The notes beneath the pieces are model-generated. The model was given only the letters and a program-made list of their open reading frames with translations, searched no databases and was not told the origin of the DNA. The translations under genes were made by a program, and so were the position numbers. A DNA stretch of 64,000 bases, from NCBI RefSeq assembly GCF_030687835.1, contig NZ_CP117449.1, forward strand, positions 4,588,001-4,652,000, given 5' to 3'. Source of the stretch: Pseudomonas hefeiensis (GTDB lineage: Bacteria; Pseudomonadota; Gammaproteobacteria; Pseudomonadales; Pseudomonadaceae). Position 1 is the first letter of the stretch. Every line of letters starts with the position of its first letter. Below are positions 10,227 to 18,807 of this stretch, in pieces.

Positions 10227-11189
10227 CTATCGCCCGACAGCCAGTCGCCCGCGCCGGGCCCTGAGCCCGGCAATCAGCGACGGCCCCAGGGCAACCAGCG
10301 CCGAACCCAACACCACCAGTACCGCCCCACCATACCCCAACAGATTGATCTGCTCGGCATGCACGTAATCGGGCCACCACCAGGCTGCCAACGCCACTGC
10401 GGCGAAGGTCACCAGCGGGGTGATCGCCAGGGTCGCGCTGACACGTGAGGCTTCCCAGTGAGCCAGGGCCTCGGCAAACGCGCCATAGGCGATCAGCGTA
10501 TTGAGGCAGCAGGCAAGCAGTAGCCAGCCTTGCAACGGGCTCAGTTGCAGCGCCTCCAGCGGATGCACCCAGGGCGTGAGCAACAGCGCGCAGAACAGGT
10601 AGATCACCATCATGACCTGCAACGAATTCCACACCGTCAACAGTTGCTTCTGGCCCAGGGCGTAGAAGGTCCAGACCGTCGACGCCAGCAGCACCATCAG
10701 CACCCCGGCGGTGTAATCGCTCAGGGAAGTCAGTAGTTCGCCGAGGCGCTGGTTGAAAAACAGCGCGAAACCGATCAACAACACCAGCAGGCCGATGCCC
10801 TGCCCCACGCTGAAACGCTCCTTGAACACAAACAGGCTGGCGACCAGCAACATGATCGGCCCCATCTGCACCACCAGTTGCGCGGTGCCGGGGCTCAAGC
10901 GATTGAGGCCCATCAGGTACAACACGTAGTTGCCGACCAGCCCCAGCACCGCCATCGCCACCAGCCAGCCGCCGCGAGGGCCCAGCACCTTGCGACTGGG
11001 CAAACGCCGGGTGGCCGTCAAATAGATGAACAGCAAGCCGCCAGACACCAGCAAGCGAAACCAGGTTACGGTGACCGGGTCCATCACTTGCAGCACTTGC
11101 TTGAGCTTGATCGGCAGAATGCCCCACAGCAGGGCGGTCAGCAGGGCGAGGAACAGGCCGTAGACCCAGCGACCGGACGATATGTGCAT
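10227..11189 (-). CDS. EamA/DMT-family inner-membrane transporter
   Basis: A 320-residue protein with ten predicted membrane spans arranged as two EamA repeats (about residues 10-140 and 155-300), the drug/metabolite transporter layout. The start is ATG 11189, preceded by GAGGA at a good distance; an earlier in-frame start at 11207 has no ribosome site. The C-terminus is Arg-rich (RARRGRLAVGR), consistent with a cytosolic tail. Substrate is unknown. It is monocistronic between REP palindromes and the DUF6316 gene. Confidence 0.88.
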   Translation of the reverse strand: MHISSGRWVYGLFLALLTALLWGILPIKLKQVLQVMDPVTVTWFRLLVSGGLLFIYLTATRRLPSRKVLGPRGGWLVAMAVLGLVGNYVLYLMGLNRLSPGTAQLVVQMGPIMLLVASLFVFKERFSVGQGIGLLVLLIGFALFFNQRLGELLTSLSDYTAGVLMVLLASTVWTFYALGQKQLLTVWNSLQVMMVIYLFCALLLTPWVHPLEALQLSPLQGWLLLACCLNTLIAYGAFAEALAHWEASRVSATLAITPLVTFAAVALAAWWWPDYVHAEQINLLGYGGAVLVVLGSALVALGPSLIAGLRARRGRLAVGR

Positions 11190-11380
11190 GCAATCCTCGA
11201 AGCTCAAGACAAAGAGCCTTCATTCTAGGCGCGGATTGTGCGGGGACACAGGGACAGTTAAGTCGTGGACGTCCATGAGACTGTACGGGTCGTTGCCGTC
11301 GATCGCCTGGCCAGGCGCGAATCAAGGACTGCACATAAGCTCAGATGGAACCGACTTCGCTGCCCTTTTGGAGACCCGCC

Positions 11381-11578
11381 ATGTTTGGCAAACGCGCCCA
11401 GGATCCCGCCCCTACGACGATTTTTCGCAGTGACCGGATCTGCCGGGTAAACGGCGAATTTTATTTCAATACCCGGGAAGGCACCCAGGAAGGCCCGTTC
11501 GCCAGCCGCGAGGATGCGTTGCGGGAAGTGGAGGCGTATGTCCAGCGGATGTTGCAATTGACTCAGGTCGCCAGCTAG
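11381..11578 (+). CDS. Small DUF6316-type protein
   Basis: A 65-residue soluble protein beginning MFGKRAQDPAP, with a likely beta-hairpin region (RICRVNGEFYFNTREGTQEGPF) and a C-terminal helix (SREDALREVEAYVQRML). ATG 11381 follows GGAG; a longer frame from 11345 is less likely. It resembles the short DUF6316 proteins of Pseudomonas by recall. The fold resembles a GYF-like beta-hairpin/helix arrangement only superficially. Function unknown; not obviously linked to its neighbours. Confidence 0.75.
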   Translation: MFGKRAQDPAPTTIFRSDRICRVNGEFYFNTREGTQEGPFASREDALREVEAYVQRMLQLTQVAS

Positions 11579-11597
11579 CGCAGCTGACGCAGCCCCC

Positions 11598-11733
11598 CTT
11601 GTGGCGAGGGGATTTATCCCCGCTGGGCTGCAAAGCAGCCCCAAAGCAGATCACTCTGTCAGCCTGATACACCTCGGTTGTAGATTTTAGGGTTGCTGCG
11701 CAACCCAGCGGGGATAAATCCCCTCGCCACAAG
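11598..11733. repeat. Long inverted repeat, GTGGCGAGGGGATTTATCCCC family
   Basis: CTTGTGGCGAGGGGATTTAT at 11598 with its inverse ending at 11733; inner arms GCTGGGCTGC / GTTGCTGCGCAACCCAGC add further stems. It separates the DUF6316 gene from the thiolase gene end. The same element recurs at 16731, 37445 and 41391. Confidence 0.9.
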
Positions 11734-11762
11734 TAATCATCTCGCTAACTGTCAGCGCCCGG

Positions 11763-12947
11763 TTATCTCACCGCCTCGAACAACCCCGTAGCCCCCATCC
11801 CGCCTCCCACGCACATGGTCACGATGCCGTAGCGCAGGCTGCGTCGTTGCAGCTCTCGCACCAGATGCCCGACCTGGCGCGAACCGGTCATGCCGAACGG
11901 GTGGCCGATGGAAATCGAACCGCCATTGACGTTGTACTTCTCGTTATCGATTTCCAGCCGATTGCGGCTGTAGAGGCATTGGGACGCGAACGCTTCATTG
12001 AGCTCCCACAGGTCGATATCAGCGATCTGCAAGCCCTTGGCCTTGAGCAGTTTTGGCACCGAAAACACCGGACCAATGCCCATTTCGTCCGGTTCGCAAC
12101 CGGCCACGGTAAAGCCACGGAAAAACGCCTTGGGCTTGAGCCCCAGGGCCAGGGCTTTTTCCAGGCTCATCACCAGGGTCATCGAGGCCCCGTCTGACAA
12201 CTGCGACGAGTTACCCGCCGTCACCGAACCGTCTTCAGCGAACACCGGTTTCAGGCCCGCCAGGCTTTCATAGGTGGTGTCGGGGCGGTTGCAATCGTCG
12301 CGATCGACCACGCCCTCGAGCATCTGCACCGCACCGCTGTTCTTGTCCTCGACCTTGTACTTGACCGCCATCGGCACGATCTCGTCGTCGAACAGCCCGG
12401 CGGCCTGGGCCTGGGCAGTGCGTTGCTGGCTCTGCAAGGCGTAGCGGTCCTGTTCTTCACGGCTGACCTGATAACGGCGAGCGACAATCTCGGCGGTCTG
12501 GCCCATGGGAAAATAAATCCCCGGCACTTGCTCCTTGAGCAGCGGGTTGATCAGGTGATCGGTGTTGACGCTTTTCATCGTCAGGCTGATGGATTCCACG
12601 CCACCGGCAACGATGATATCGCTGCAACCGGAGGCAATCTGGTTGGCGGCGATGGCGATGGCTTGCAGGCCCGAGGAACAGAAGCGGTTGAGGGTCATGC
12701 CGGCGGTGCCGATGCCCAATTGCGAAAGCACCGCCACGTTACGACCGATGTTATAGCCCTGGGCGCCCTCGTTGGAACCGGCGCCGACGATGCAGTCCTC
12801 GACGCTGGCCGGATCGATCCCGTTGCGCGCCAACAATGCATCGACACAATGGGCCGCCATGTCGTCCGGACGGGTCATGTTGAACTTGCCGCGAAAGGAT
12901 TTGGCCAGGCCGGTCCGCACACTGTCGACGATCACCACTTCACGCAT
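11763..12947 (-). CDS. Thiolase (acetyl-CoA C-acyltransferase)
   Basis: A 394-residue thiolase of the degradative/biosynthetic thiolase fold. Catalytic residues are visible: nucleophile C90 in NRFCSSGLQA, the His in GGSISIGHPFGMTG, and the second Cys in CVGGGMGATG near the C-terminus. It condenses or cleaves acyl-CoA with free CoA; whether it acts in beta-oxidation or acetoacetyl-CoA formation cannot be settled by sequence alone. The tetramer loop and lengths are normal. It is a single gene; an inverted repeat lies just upstream. Confidence 0.93.
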   Translation of the reverse strand: MREVVIVDSVRTGLAKSFRGKFNMTRPDDMAAHCVDALLARNGIDPASVEDCIVGAGSNEGAQGYNIGRNVAVLSQLGIGTAGMTLNRFCSSGLQAIAIAANQIASGCSDIIVAGGVESISLTMKSVNTDHLINPLLKEQVPGIYFPMGQTAEIVARRYQVSREEQDRYALQSQQRTAQAQAAGLFDDEIVPMAVKYKVEDKNSGAVQMLEGVVDRDDCNRPDTTYESLAGLKPVFAEDGSVTAGNSSQLSDGASMTLVMSLEKALALGLKPKAFFRGFTVAGCEPDEMGIGPVFSVPKLLKAKGLQIADIDLWELNEAFASQCLYSRNRLEIDNEKYNVNGGSISIGHPFGMTGSRQVGHLVRELQRRSLRYGIVTMCVGGGMGATGLFEAVR

Positions 12948-12968
12948 GGCTGTACCTCAATTGTTGTT

Positions 12969-13012
12969 GTCGGTTAGGAGTGAATCGAGCATAAATCCAC
13001 TGCATAACCGAC
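12969..13012. promoter_or_regulatory. Interrupted inverted repeat upstream of the thiolase gene
   Basis: GTCGGTTA (12969-12976) and TAACCGAC (13005-13012) are perfect inverse copies 28 bp apart, centred about 43 bp upstream of the thiolase ATG. This could be a two-site operator or chance; the regulator is unknown. Confidence 0.3.
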
Positions 13013-13053
13013 CGCGACGATCATTCACCCCGCGTATGCGTTCCCATCGCCCA

Positions 13054-14574
13054 CTACTTGCCCTTCTTCGCTTTGCGCGCCTGTTTCGCTGAGCGCTCGA
13101 AGGCCTCCTCCAGCGCTTCATTGAGCGTGCGCAACACCTTGACCCGCGCCCAGCGTTTGTCGTTGGCTTCTATCAGCGTCCAGGGAGAAATCTCAGTACT
13201 GGTGCGGTCAACCATGTCGCACACCGCCGCCCGGTAGTCATCCCATTTGTCACGGTTGCGCCAGTCGTCTTCGGTGATCTTGAAGCGTTTGAAAGGAATT
13301 TCCTCGCGTTCCTGGAAGCGCTCCAGTTGAGTCTCCTTGTCGATGGCCAGCCAGAACTTGACGACCACGACTCCGGCATCGGCAATCTGCTCCTCGAAAT
13401 CGTTGATCTCGCTGTAGGCCCGCAGCCAGTCGGCCTTGCTGCAAAAGCCTTCGACCCGCTCCACCAGCACCCGGCCATACCAGGAGCGATCGAACACGGT
13501 GAACTTGCCCCGCGCCGGGATATGCCGCCAGAATCGCCACATGTAGGGATGGGCGCGCTCTTCTTCGGTGGGCGCGGCAATCGGCACGATGCTGTACTGA
13601 CGCGGATCAAGCGCTGCCGCGACCCGCCGGATGGCTCCACCCTTGCCCGCCGCATCGTTACCTTCAAACACCGCCACCAGGGCGTGGCGGCGCATGCGTT
13701 TGTCGCGCAGCAGCCCGGAAAACCGCGCCTGCTCGGTGATCAGCTGTTCTTCGTAATCAGCCTTGTCCAGGCGCAGGGTCATGTCCAGGCTGTCCAACAG
13801 CGTGACCTGGTCGTCCAGCGGCGGCAGTGGCGCCACATTGACCCTTTCCGCCTTGATCCTTGATCGGTGCAAGGCCTGGCGCATCCCGTCAAGCAGGATC
13901 CGTCCGACCGTAAGGCTTCGATAGTAACTGTCCGCGCCTTCGATCACATGCCACGGGGCGTAGTCGCGACTGGTACGGCGCAGTACACGCTCACCGTATT
14001 TGACGAACTTGTCGTAGGTCTGGGACTGCTGCCAGTCCAGCGGGCTGATGCGCCAGCTGTGCAGCGGGTCGTCCTTGAGCCCCTTGAGCCGGGCTTTCAT
14101 CTGTTTCTTGGACAGGTGGAACCAGAACTTGAAGATCAGCGCGCCTTCGTCGCAGAGCATTTTCTCTAACCGTTCAGCCCCATTGATGGCCTGGTCGAGC
14201 CGTGGGTCCTTGATCTGGCCATGAACGCGTCCCTGCAGCATCTGGCTGTACCAGTTGCCAAAGAAAATCCCCATGCGCCCCTTGGCCGGCAGCATCCGCC
14301 AATAGCGCCAGGCCGGTGGCCGCGCCAGTTCCTCGTCGGTCTGTTGATCGAAGGTACGCACCTCGATCAGCCGCGGGTCCATCCACTCGTTGAGCAATTT
14401 CACCGTTTCGCCCTTGCCCGCGCCTTCGATGCCGTTGATCAGCACAATGACCGGAAAACGACTCTGCTGGTGCAGCTCGTACTGGGCTTCGAGCAACGCC
14501 TCACGCAGTGCCGGCACTTCGGCGTCATAAGTATCTTTATCGACGACGTGACCGATTTCAGCGGATTCGAACAT
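13054..14574 (-). CDS. pap: Polyphosphate:AMP phosphotransferase (PPK2 class II, two-domain)
   Basis: A 506-residue protein made of two fused PPK2 domains. Walker A loops are seen at 48-56 (GIEGAGKGE) and near 305 (GNDAAGKGG), each followed by a lid lysine/arginine region (RPPAWRYWRMLPAKG; HPYMWRFWRHIPARG). Such tandem PPK2 enzymes phosphorylate AMP to ADP with polyphosphate; the second domain is usually the active one. The C-terminus is a basic tail (AKQARKAKKGK). It is divergent from mnmC across a 150-bp gap that must hold both promoters. Confidence 0.93.
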   Translation of the reverse strand: MFESAEIGHVVDKDTYDAEVPALREALLEAQYELHQQSRFPVIVLINGIEGAGKGETVKLLNEWMDPRLIEVRTFDQQTDEELARPPAWRYWRMLPAKGRMGIFFGNWYSQMLQGRVHGQIKDPRLDQAINGAERLEKMLCDEGALIFKFWFHLSKKQMKARLKGLKDDPLHSWRISPLDWQQSQTYDKFVKYGERVLRRTSRDYAPWHVIEGADSYYRSLTVGRILLDGMRQALHRSRIKAERVNVAPLPPLDDQVTLLDSLDMTLRLDKADYEEQLITEQARFSGLLRDKRMRRHALVAVFEGNDAAGKGGAIRRVAAALDPRQYSIVPIAAPTEEERAHPYMWRFWRHIPARGKFTVFDRSWYGRVLVERVEGFCSKADWLRAYSEINDFEEQIADAGVVVVKFWLAIDKETQLERFQEREEIPFKRFKITEDDWRNRDKWDDYRAAVCDMVDRTSTEISPWTLIEANDKRWARVKVLRTLNEALEEAFERSAKQARKAKKGK

Positions 14575-14725
14575 GGACAGCTCCTTCCAGGGAATGGGGC
14601 AAGACTAGCGGATTGGACGCGAGCCGGTGCAGCAGATTCCATCCAGACGAGCGCTGTATTGCGATGGGTCAAGCAAGCCAAGACCGATCGGCTAGAATGG
14701 CCTCCCAGTTTTGACCGAGCCTGCC

Positions 14726-16714
14726 ATGACACCCGTACAGCACCACGCCCAACTCGACTGGGACGATCAGGGTCGCCCGCGCTCGCGGGTGTTCGACGAT
14801 GTGTATTTTTCCGACCAGTCGGGTCTGGAAGAAACTCGCTACGTGTTCCTTGAACAGAACAACCTGGCCGAGCGTTTTGCCGCGCTGCCGGACGACGGGC
14901 GATTGGTGATCGGTGAAACCGGGTTCGGCACCGGGCTGAATTTTCTCTGCGCCTGGCAGTTGTTCGAGCAATGCGCACCGGCCGGGGCGCGGCTGCACTT
15001 TGTCAGTGTCGAGAAATTCCCCTTGAGCCCGCCCGACCTGCGCCGGGCACTGGATTTGTGGCCGCCACTCAAGCTTCAGGCGGATCAACTGCTTGCGCAG
15101 TACGTCGCAATCCATCAGGGCTTCCAGCGCCTGACGCTGGCGGGTGGCCGGGTCACGCTGACTTTGTTGATCGGCGACGCCCTGGAGCAATTGCCGCAAC
15201 TGGATGCGCAAATCGATGCGTGGTTCCTGGACGGTTTCGCGCCGGCGAAAAATCCCGAGATGTGGACCGCCGAGCTGTTTGCCGAACTGGCGCGCCTGGC
15301 CGCCCCCGGCGCGACCCTCAGCACCTTCACCAGCACCGGCTGGGTGCGACGGTTGTTGAACGCGGCAGGCTTCAAGATGAAACGCACGCAGGGCATCGGC
15401 CATAAATGGGAAATCCTTCGCGGGGTCTTTCTCGGCTGGCCGCAGCTGACACCCGCACCGCCCCCGGTAAAACCCTGGTACGCCCGCCCCGCTGCGCACA
15501 GCGGCGAGCGTCGGGCCTTGGTGATCGGCGGCGGCCTGGCCGGTTGCGCCAGCGCGGCGAGCCTGGCGGCACGTGGCTGGCAGGTGACGCTGCTGGAACG
15601 GCATGCCGGGTTGGCCGAAGAAGCGTCCGGCAACCCGCAGGGCGTGCTGTATCTCAAGCTTTCGGCCCATGGCACGGCGTTGTCGCAGATGATCCTCAGC
15701 GGTTTCGGTTACACCCGGCGCCTGCTCGAACATCTGCAGCGAGGTGTTGACTGGGACGGCTGCGGTGTCTTGCAACTGGCCTTCAGCGACAAGGAAGCCG
15801 AGCGCCAGGCGCAATTGGCCGAGGCCTTTGCCGAGGATTTGCTGCATGCCCTGGATCAGCCCCAGGCCGAGGCGCGGTCCGGCATCGGCCTGGCCTGTGG
15901 CGGTCTGTTTTACCCGCAGGGCGGTTGGGTACATCCGCCCGCGCTGTGCCGCTGGCAGGCATCCGCTCCCAAGGTTGAGGTGCAAACCCACCATGAAGTC
16001 CTAAAGCTGCGCCGCGTCGACGGCCAGTGGCAGGCCTGGGACGGCGAGCGTTGCCTGGCGAGCGCACCGGTAGTGATCCTCGCCAGCGCCGCCGAGATCA
16101 AACGCTTCGACGCGGCCGCCGAGTTGCCCCTCAAGCGCATTCGCGGGCAAATCACCCGCCTGTCGCAAACCACCCACAGCCAGGCACTGCGCACGGTGGT
16201 CTGCGCCGAAGGCTACGTGGCTCCGGCACGGTTGGGCGAGCACACCCTGGGGGCCAGTTTCGATTTCAAGAACGACGACCTGACCCCCACCGCCGCCGAG
16301 CACGCCGGCAACCTGCAGATGCTGGAGCAAATCTCCACTGATCTGGTAGAGCGCCTGAACGCCAGCACCCTGGACCCGGAACACCTTCAAGGCCGCGCGG
16401 CGTTTCGTTGCACCAGCCCGGATTATTTGCCGATTGTCGGCCCCTTGGCTGAGAGTCCGGCCTTCACCCAGGCGTACTCGGCGCTGAACAAGGACGCCCG
16501 CCAGGTGCCGGACTGTCCATGTCCCTGGCTCGACGGCTTGTACATCAACAGCGGCCACGGTTCGCGGGGTCTGATCACCGCGCCATTGTCGGGCGAGTTA
16601 ATTGCCGCCTGGCTGGACAACGAACCTTTGCCCCTGCCCCGAAGCGTGGCCGAGGCCTGCCATCCGAACCGGTTTGCGTTGCGGGCGTTGGTTCGGGGCA
16701 AGGCTCAGGGATAG
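14726..16714 (+). CDS. mnmC: Bifunctional tRNA mnm5s2U34 enzyme MnmC (MnmD methyltransferase + FAD oxidoreductase)
   Basis: The N-terminal ~240 residues are the MnmD-type SAM methyltransferase (GETGFGTGLNFL as SAM loop, DAWFLDGFAPAKNPEMW as the active-site motif). The remaining ~400 residues form the FAD-dependent demodification domain with the dinucleotide fold GGGLAGCASAASLAARGW near residue 268 and a C-terminal GHGSRGL FAD contact. Together they convert cmnm5s2U to mnm5s2U at the wobble position. I chose ATG 14726; the in-frame TTG at 14711 lacks support and the protein then begins as usual for the family (MTPVQHH.QLDWD). Confidence 0.95.
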   Translation: MTPVQHHAQLDWDDQGRPRSRVFDDVYFSDQSGLEETRYVFLEQNNLAERFAALPDDGRLVIGETGFGTGLNFLCAWQLFEQCAPAGARLHFVSVEKFPLSPPDLRRALDLWPPLKLQADQLLAQYVAIHQGFQRLTLAGGRVTLTLLIGDALEQLPQLDAQIDAWFLDGFAPAKNPEMWTAELFAELARLAAPGATLSTFTSTGWVRRLLNAAGFKMKRTQGIGHKWEILRGVFLGWPQLTPAPPPVKPWYARPAAHSGERRALVIGGGLAGCASAASLAARGWQVTLLERHAGLAEEASGNPQGVLYLKLSAHGTALSQMILSGFGYTRRLLEHLQRGVDWDGCGVLQLAFSDKEAERQAQLAEAFAEDLLHALDQPQAEARSGIGLACGGLFYPQGGWVHPPALCRWQASAPKVEVQTHHEVLKLRRVDGQWQAWDGERCLASAPVVILASAAEIKRFDAAAELPLKRIRGQITRLSQTTHSQALRTVVCAEGYVAPARLGEHTLGASFDFKNDDLTPTAAEHAGNLQMLEQISTDLVERLNASTLDPEHLQGRAAFRCTSPDYLPIVGPLAESPAFTQAYSALNKDARQVPDCPCPWLDGLYINSGHGSRGLITAPLSGELIAAWLDNEPLPLPRSVAEACHPNRFALRALVRGKAQG

Positions 16715-16730
16715 GGAGGATCAGCAACCT

Positions 16731-16863
16731 GTGGCGAGGGGATTTATCCCCGCTGGGCTGCAAAGCAGCCCAAGATAGTGAGTCCACACTGTTGGCCTTA
16801 TACACCGTGGTGTCAGGTTTTAGGACTGCTTCGCAGTCCAGCGGGGATAAATCCCCTCGCCAC
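16731..16863. repeat. Long inverted repeat, GTGGCGAGGGGATTTATCCCC family
   Basis: Arms begin GTGGCGAGGGGATTTATCCC at 16731 and close with GGGATAAATCCCCTCGCCAC at 16863, with nested GCTGC/GCAGC and GACTGCTTCGCAGTC stems. It fills much of the 317-bp gap between mnmC and the NAGGN genes; the remaining ~165 bp should carry the NAGGN promoter (a TATGCT -10-like box at 16989 is the best candidate). Confidence 0.9.
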
Positions 16864-17031
16864 AAATATGCGTTCGGCTGACGTCGGAACCTTAACCCAT
16901 CGGCCCCTACCTCACCTGCTTATAACGCATTGATCTAAAACTCACGCTAATCCCATCGGTCAGTTTCAAAGTACCCGCCATTTTGGCGTATGCTATTTGA
17001 CCCTCCCCAACGGAAAAACCGGTAAGGACCT

Positions 17032-18804
17032 ATGTGCGGATTAGCTGGAGAGTTACGTTTCGATCAACAACCTGCGGACCTTGCGGCCGTAGAGCGAATC
17101 ACCCATCACCTGGCCCCTCGCGGCCCCGACGCGTGGGGTTTCCACAGTCAGGGCCCCATTGCCCTGGGCCATCGGCGCCTGAAAATCATGGACCTGTCCG
17201 ACGGCTCGGCCCAGCCGATGATCGACAATCAACTGGGCCTGTCCCTGGCCTTCAACGGCGCGATCTACAACTACCCTGAATTGCGCGCCGAGCTGGAAGG
17301 CCTGGGCTACGCCTTCTATTCCGGTGGCGACACCGAAGTGCTGCTCAAGGGCTACCATGCCTGGGGCGAAGCGCTGTTACCCAAGCTCAACGGCATGTTC
17401 GCCTTCGCCATCTGGGAGCGCGACGCCAAGCGGCTGTTCATCGCTCGCGACCGTCTCGGTGTCAAGCCGCTGTACCTGTCGCGTACCGGCCAGCGCCTGC
17501 GCTTTGCCTCGGCGTTGCCGGCGCTGCTCAAGGGCGGTGACATCAGCCCGATGCTCGACCCGGTGGCGCTGAACCATTACCTGAATTTCCATGCCGTCGT
17601 CCCTGCGCCCCGCACTTTGCTGGCCGGCGTTGAAAAGCTGCCGCCCGCCACCTGGATGCGGGTCGAAGCCGACGGCACCACCGAGCAAAAAACCTGGTGG
17701 ACCCTGCCCTACGGCCCACGGGCCGATGAGCAAAACCTGGACCTGCAAGACTGGATCGATCGCGTACTCGACAGCACCCGCGAAGCGGTCGCCATTCGTC
17801 AGCGTGCCGCCGTGGAAGTGGGCGTACTGCTTTCCGGCGGTGTGGACTCGAGCATGCTGGTGGGCCTGCTGCGGGAGGTCGGAGTGGAAAACCTCTCCAC
17901 ATTCTCCATCGGCTTCCAGGATGCCGGTGGCGAGCGCGGTGACGAGTTCCAGTATTCGGATCTGATCGCCAAGCACTACGGCACTCACCACCACCAGTTA
18001 CGCATCGACGAAAAGGAAATCATCGAACAACTGCCGGCGGCGTTTCGGGCCATGAGCGAGCCGATGGTCAGTCATGACTGCATCGCTTTCTACCTGCTGT
18101 CGCGGGAAGTGTCCAAGCATTGCAAAGTGGTGCAAAGCGGCCAGGGCGCCGATGAACTGTTCGCCGGTTACCACTGGTACCCACAGGTGGACGGTGCCAG
18201 TGACCCGTACGCGGCCTATCGCGCCGCATTCTTCGATCGCAGCTACGAGGAATATGCCGCTACCGTGCAGCCCAAATGGCTGACGGCCAACGACGCGGCC
18301 GGCGACTTCGTCAAGGAACACTTCGCCCAGCCAGGCGCCGACGCCGCGGTAGACAAGGCCCTGCGCCTGGACAGCACCGTGATGCTGGTGGACGACCCAG
18401 TCAAGCGCGTCGACAACATGACCATGGCTTGGGGCCTGGAAGCGCGCACGCCGTTCCTGGACTACCGACTGGTGGAACTCTCGGCGCGGGTCCCGGCGAA
18501 ATTCAAGCTGCCCGACGGCGGCAAACAGGTCCTGAAGGAAGCCGCTCGACGGGTGATTCCCGGCGAGGTCATCGACCGTAAAAAAGGCTATTTCCCTGTA
18601 CCGGGTCTCAAGCATCTGGAAGGCAACACCTTGGCCTGGGTCCGCGAACTGCTGCTGGACCCGAGCCAGGATCGCGGCCTGTTCAACCCGGCGATGCTGG
18701 ATCGACTGCTGACCGACCCCAACGGCCAGCTCACCCCGTTGCGCGGCTCAAGGCTGTGGCAACTGGCGGCGCTGAACCTGTGGCTCAGCGAGCAAGGAAT
18801 CTGA
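17032..18804 (+). CDS. asnO: N-acetylglutaminylglutamine amidotransferase (NAGGN synthesis)
   Basis: A 590-residue asparagine-synthetase-like enzyme. Cys2 is the class II glutamine amidotransferase nucleophile (MCGLAGELRF), with the RGPDAWG, HRRLKIMDL and FNGAIYNYPELR motifs of that domain; the synthetase domain has the PP-loop SGGVDSS at residues 268-274. In the NAGGN pathway it amidates the dipeptide made by the neighbouring ligase. RBS GTAAGGA precedes ATG 17032. Only 3 bp separate it from ngg, so the two are co-translated. Distinguished from housekeeping AsnB mainly by this context. Confidence 0.93.
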   Translation: MCGLAGELRFDQQPADLAAVERITHHLAPRGPDAWGFHSQGPIALGHRRLKIMDLSDGSAQPMIDNQLGLSLAFNGAIYNYPELRAELEGLGYAFYSGGDTEVLLKGYHAWGEALLPKLNGMFAFAIWERDAKRLFIARDRLGVKPLYLSRTGQRLRFASALPALLKGGDISPMLDPVALNHYLNFHAVVPAPRTLLAGVEKLPPATWMRVEADGTTEQKTWWTLPYGPRADEQNLDLQDWIDRVLDSTREAVAIRQRAAVEVGVLLSGGVDSSMLVGLLREVGVENLSTFSIGFQDAGGERGDEFQYSDLIAKHYGTHHHQLRIDEKEIIEQLPAAFRAMSEPMVSHDCIAFYLLSREVSKHCKVVQSGQGADELFAGYHWYPQVDGASDPYAAYRAAFFDRSYEEYAATVQPKWLTANDAAGDFVKEHFAQPGADAAVDKALRLDSTVMLVDDPVKRVDNMTMAWGLEARTPFLDYRLVELSARVPAKFKLPDGGKQVLKEAARRVIPGEVIDRKKGYFPVPGLKHLEGNTLAWVRELLLDPSQDRGLFNPAMLDRLLTDPNGQLTPLRGSRLWQLAALNLWLSEQGI

Positions 18805-18807
18805 TCG

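Noticed and set aside
16989..16994. TATGCT -10 box as a firm NAGGN promoter
   Set aside because: No convincing -35 at 16-18 bp; mentioned only as the best candidate.
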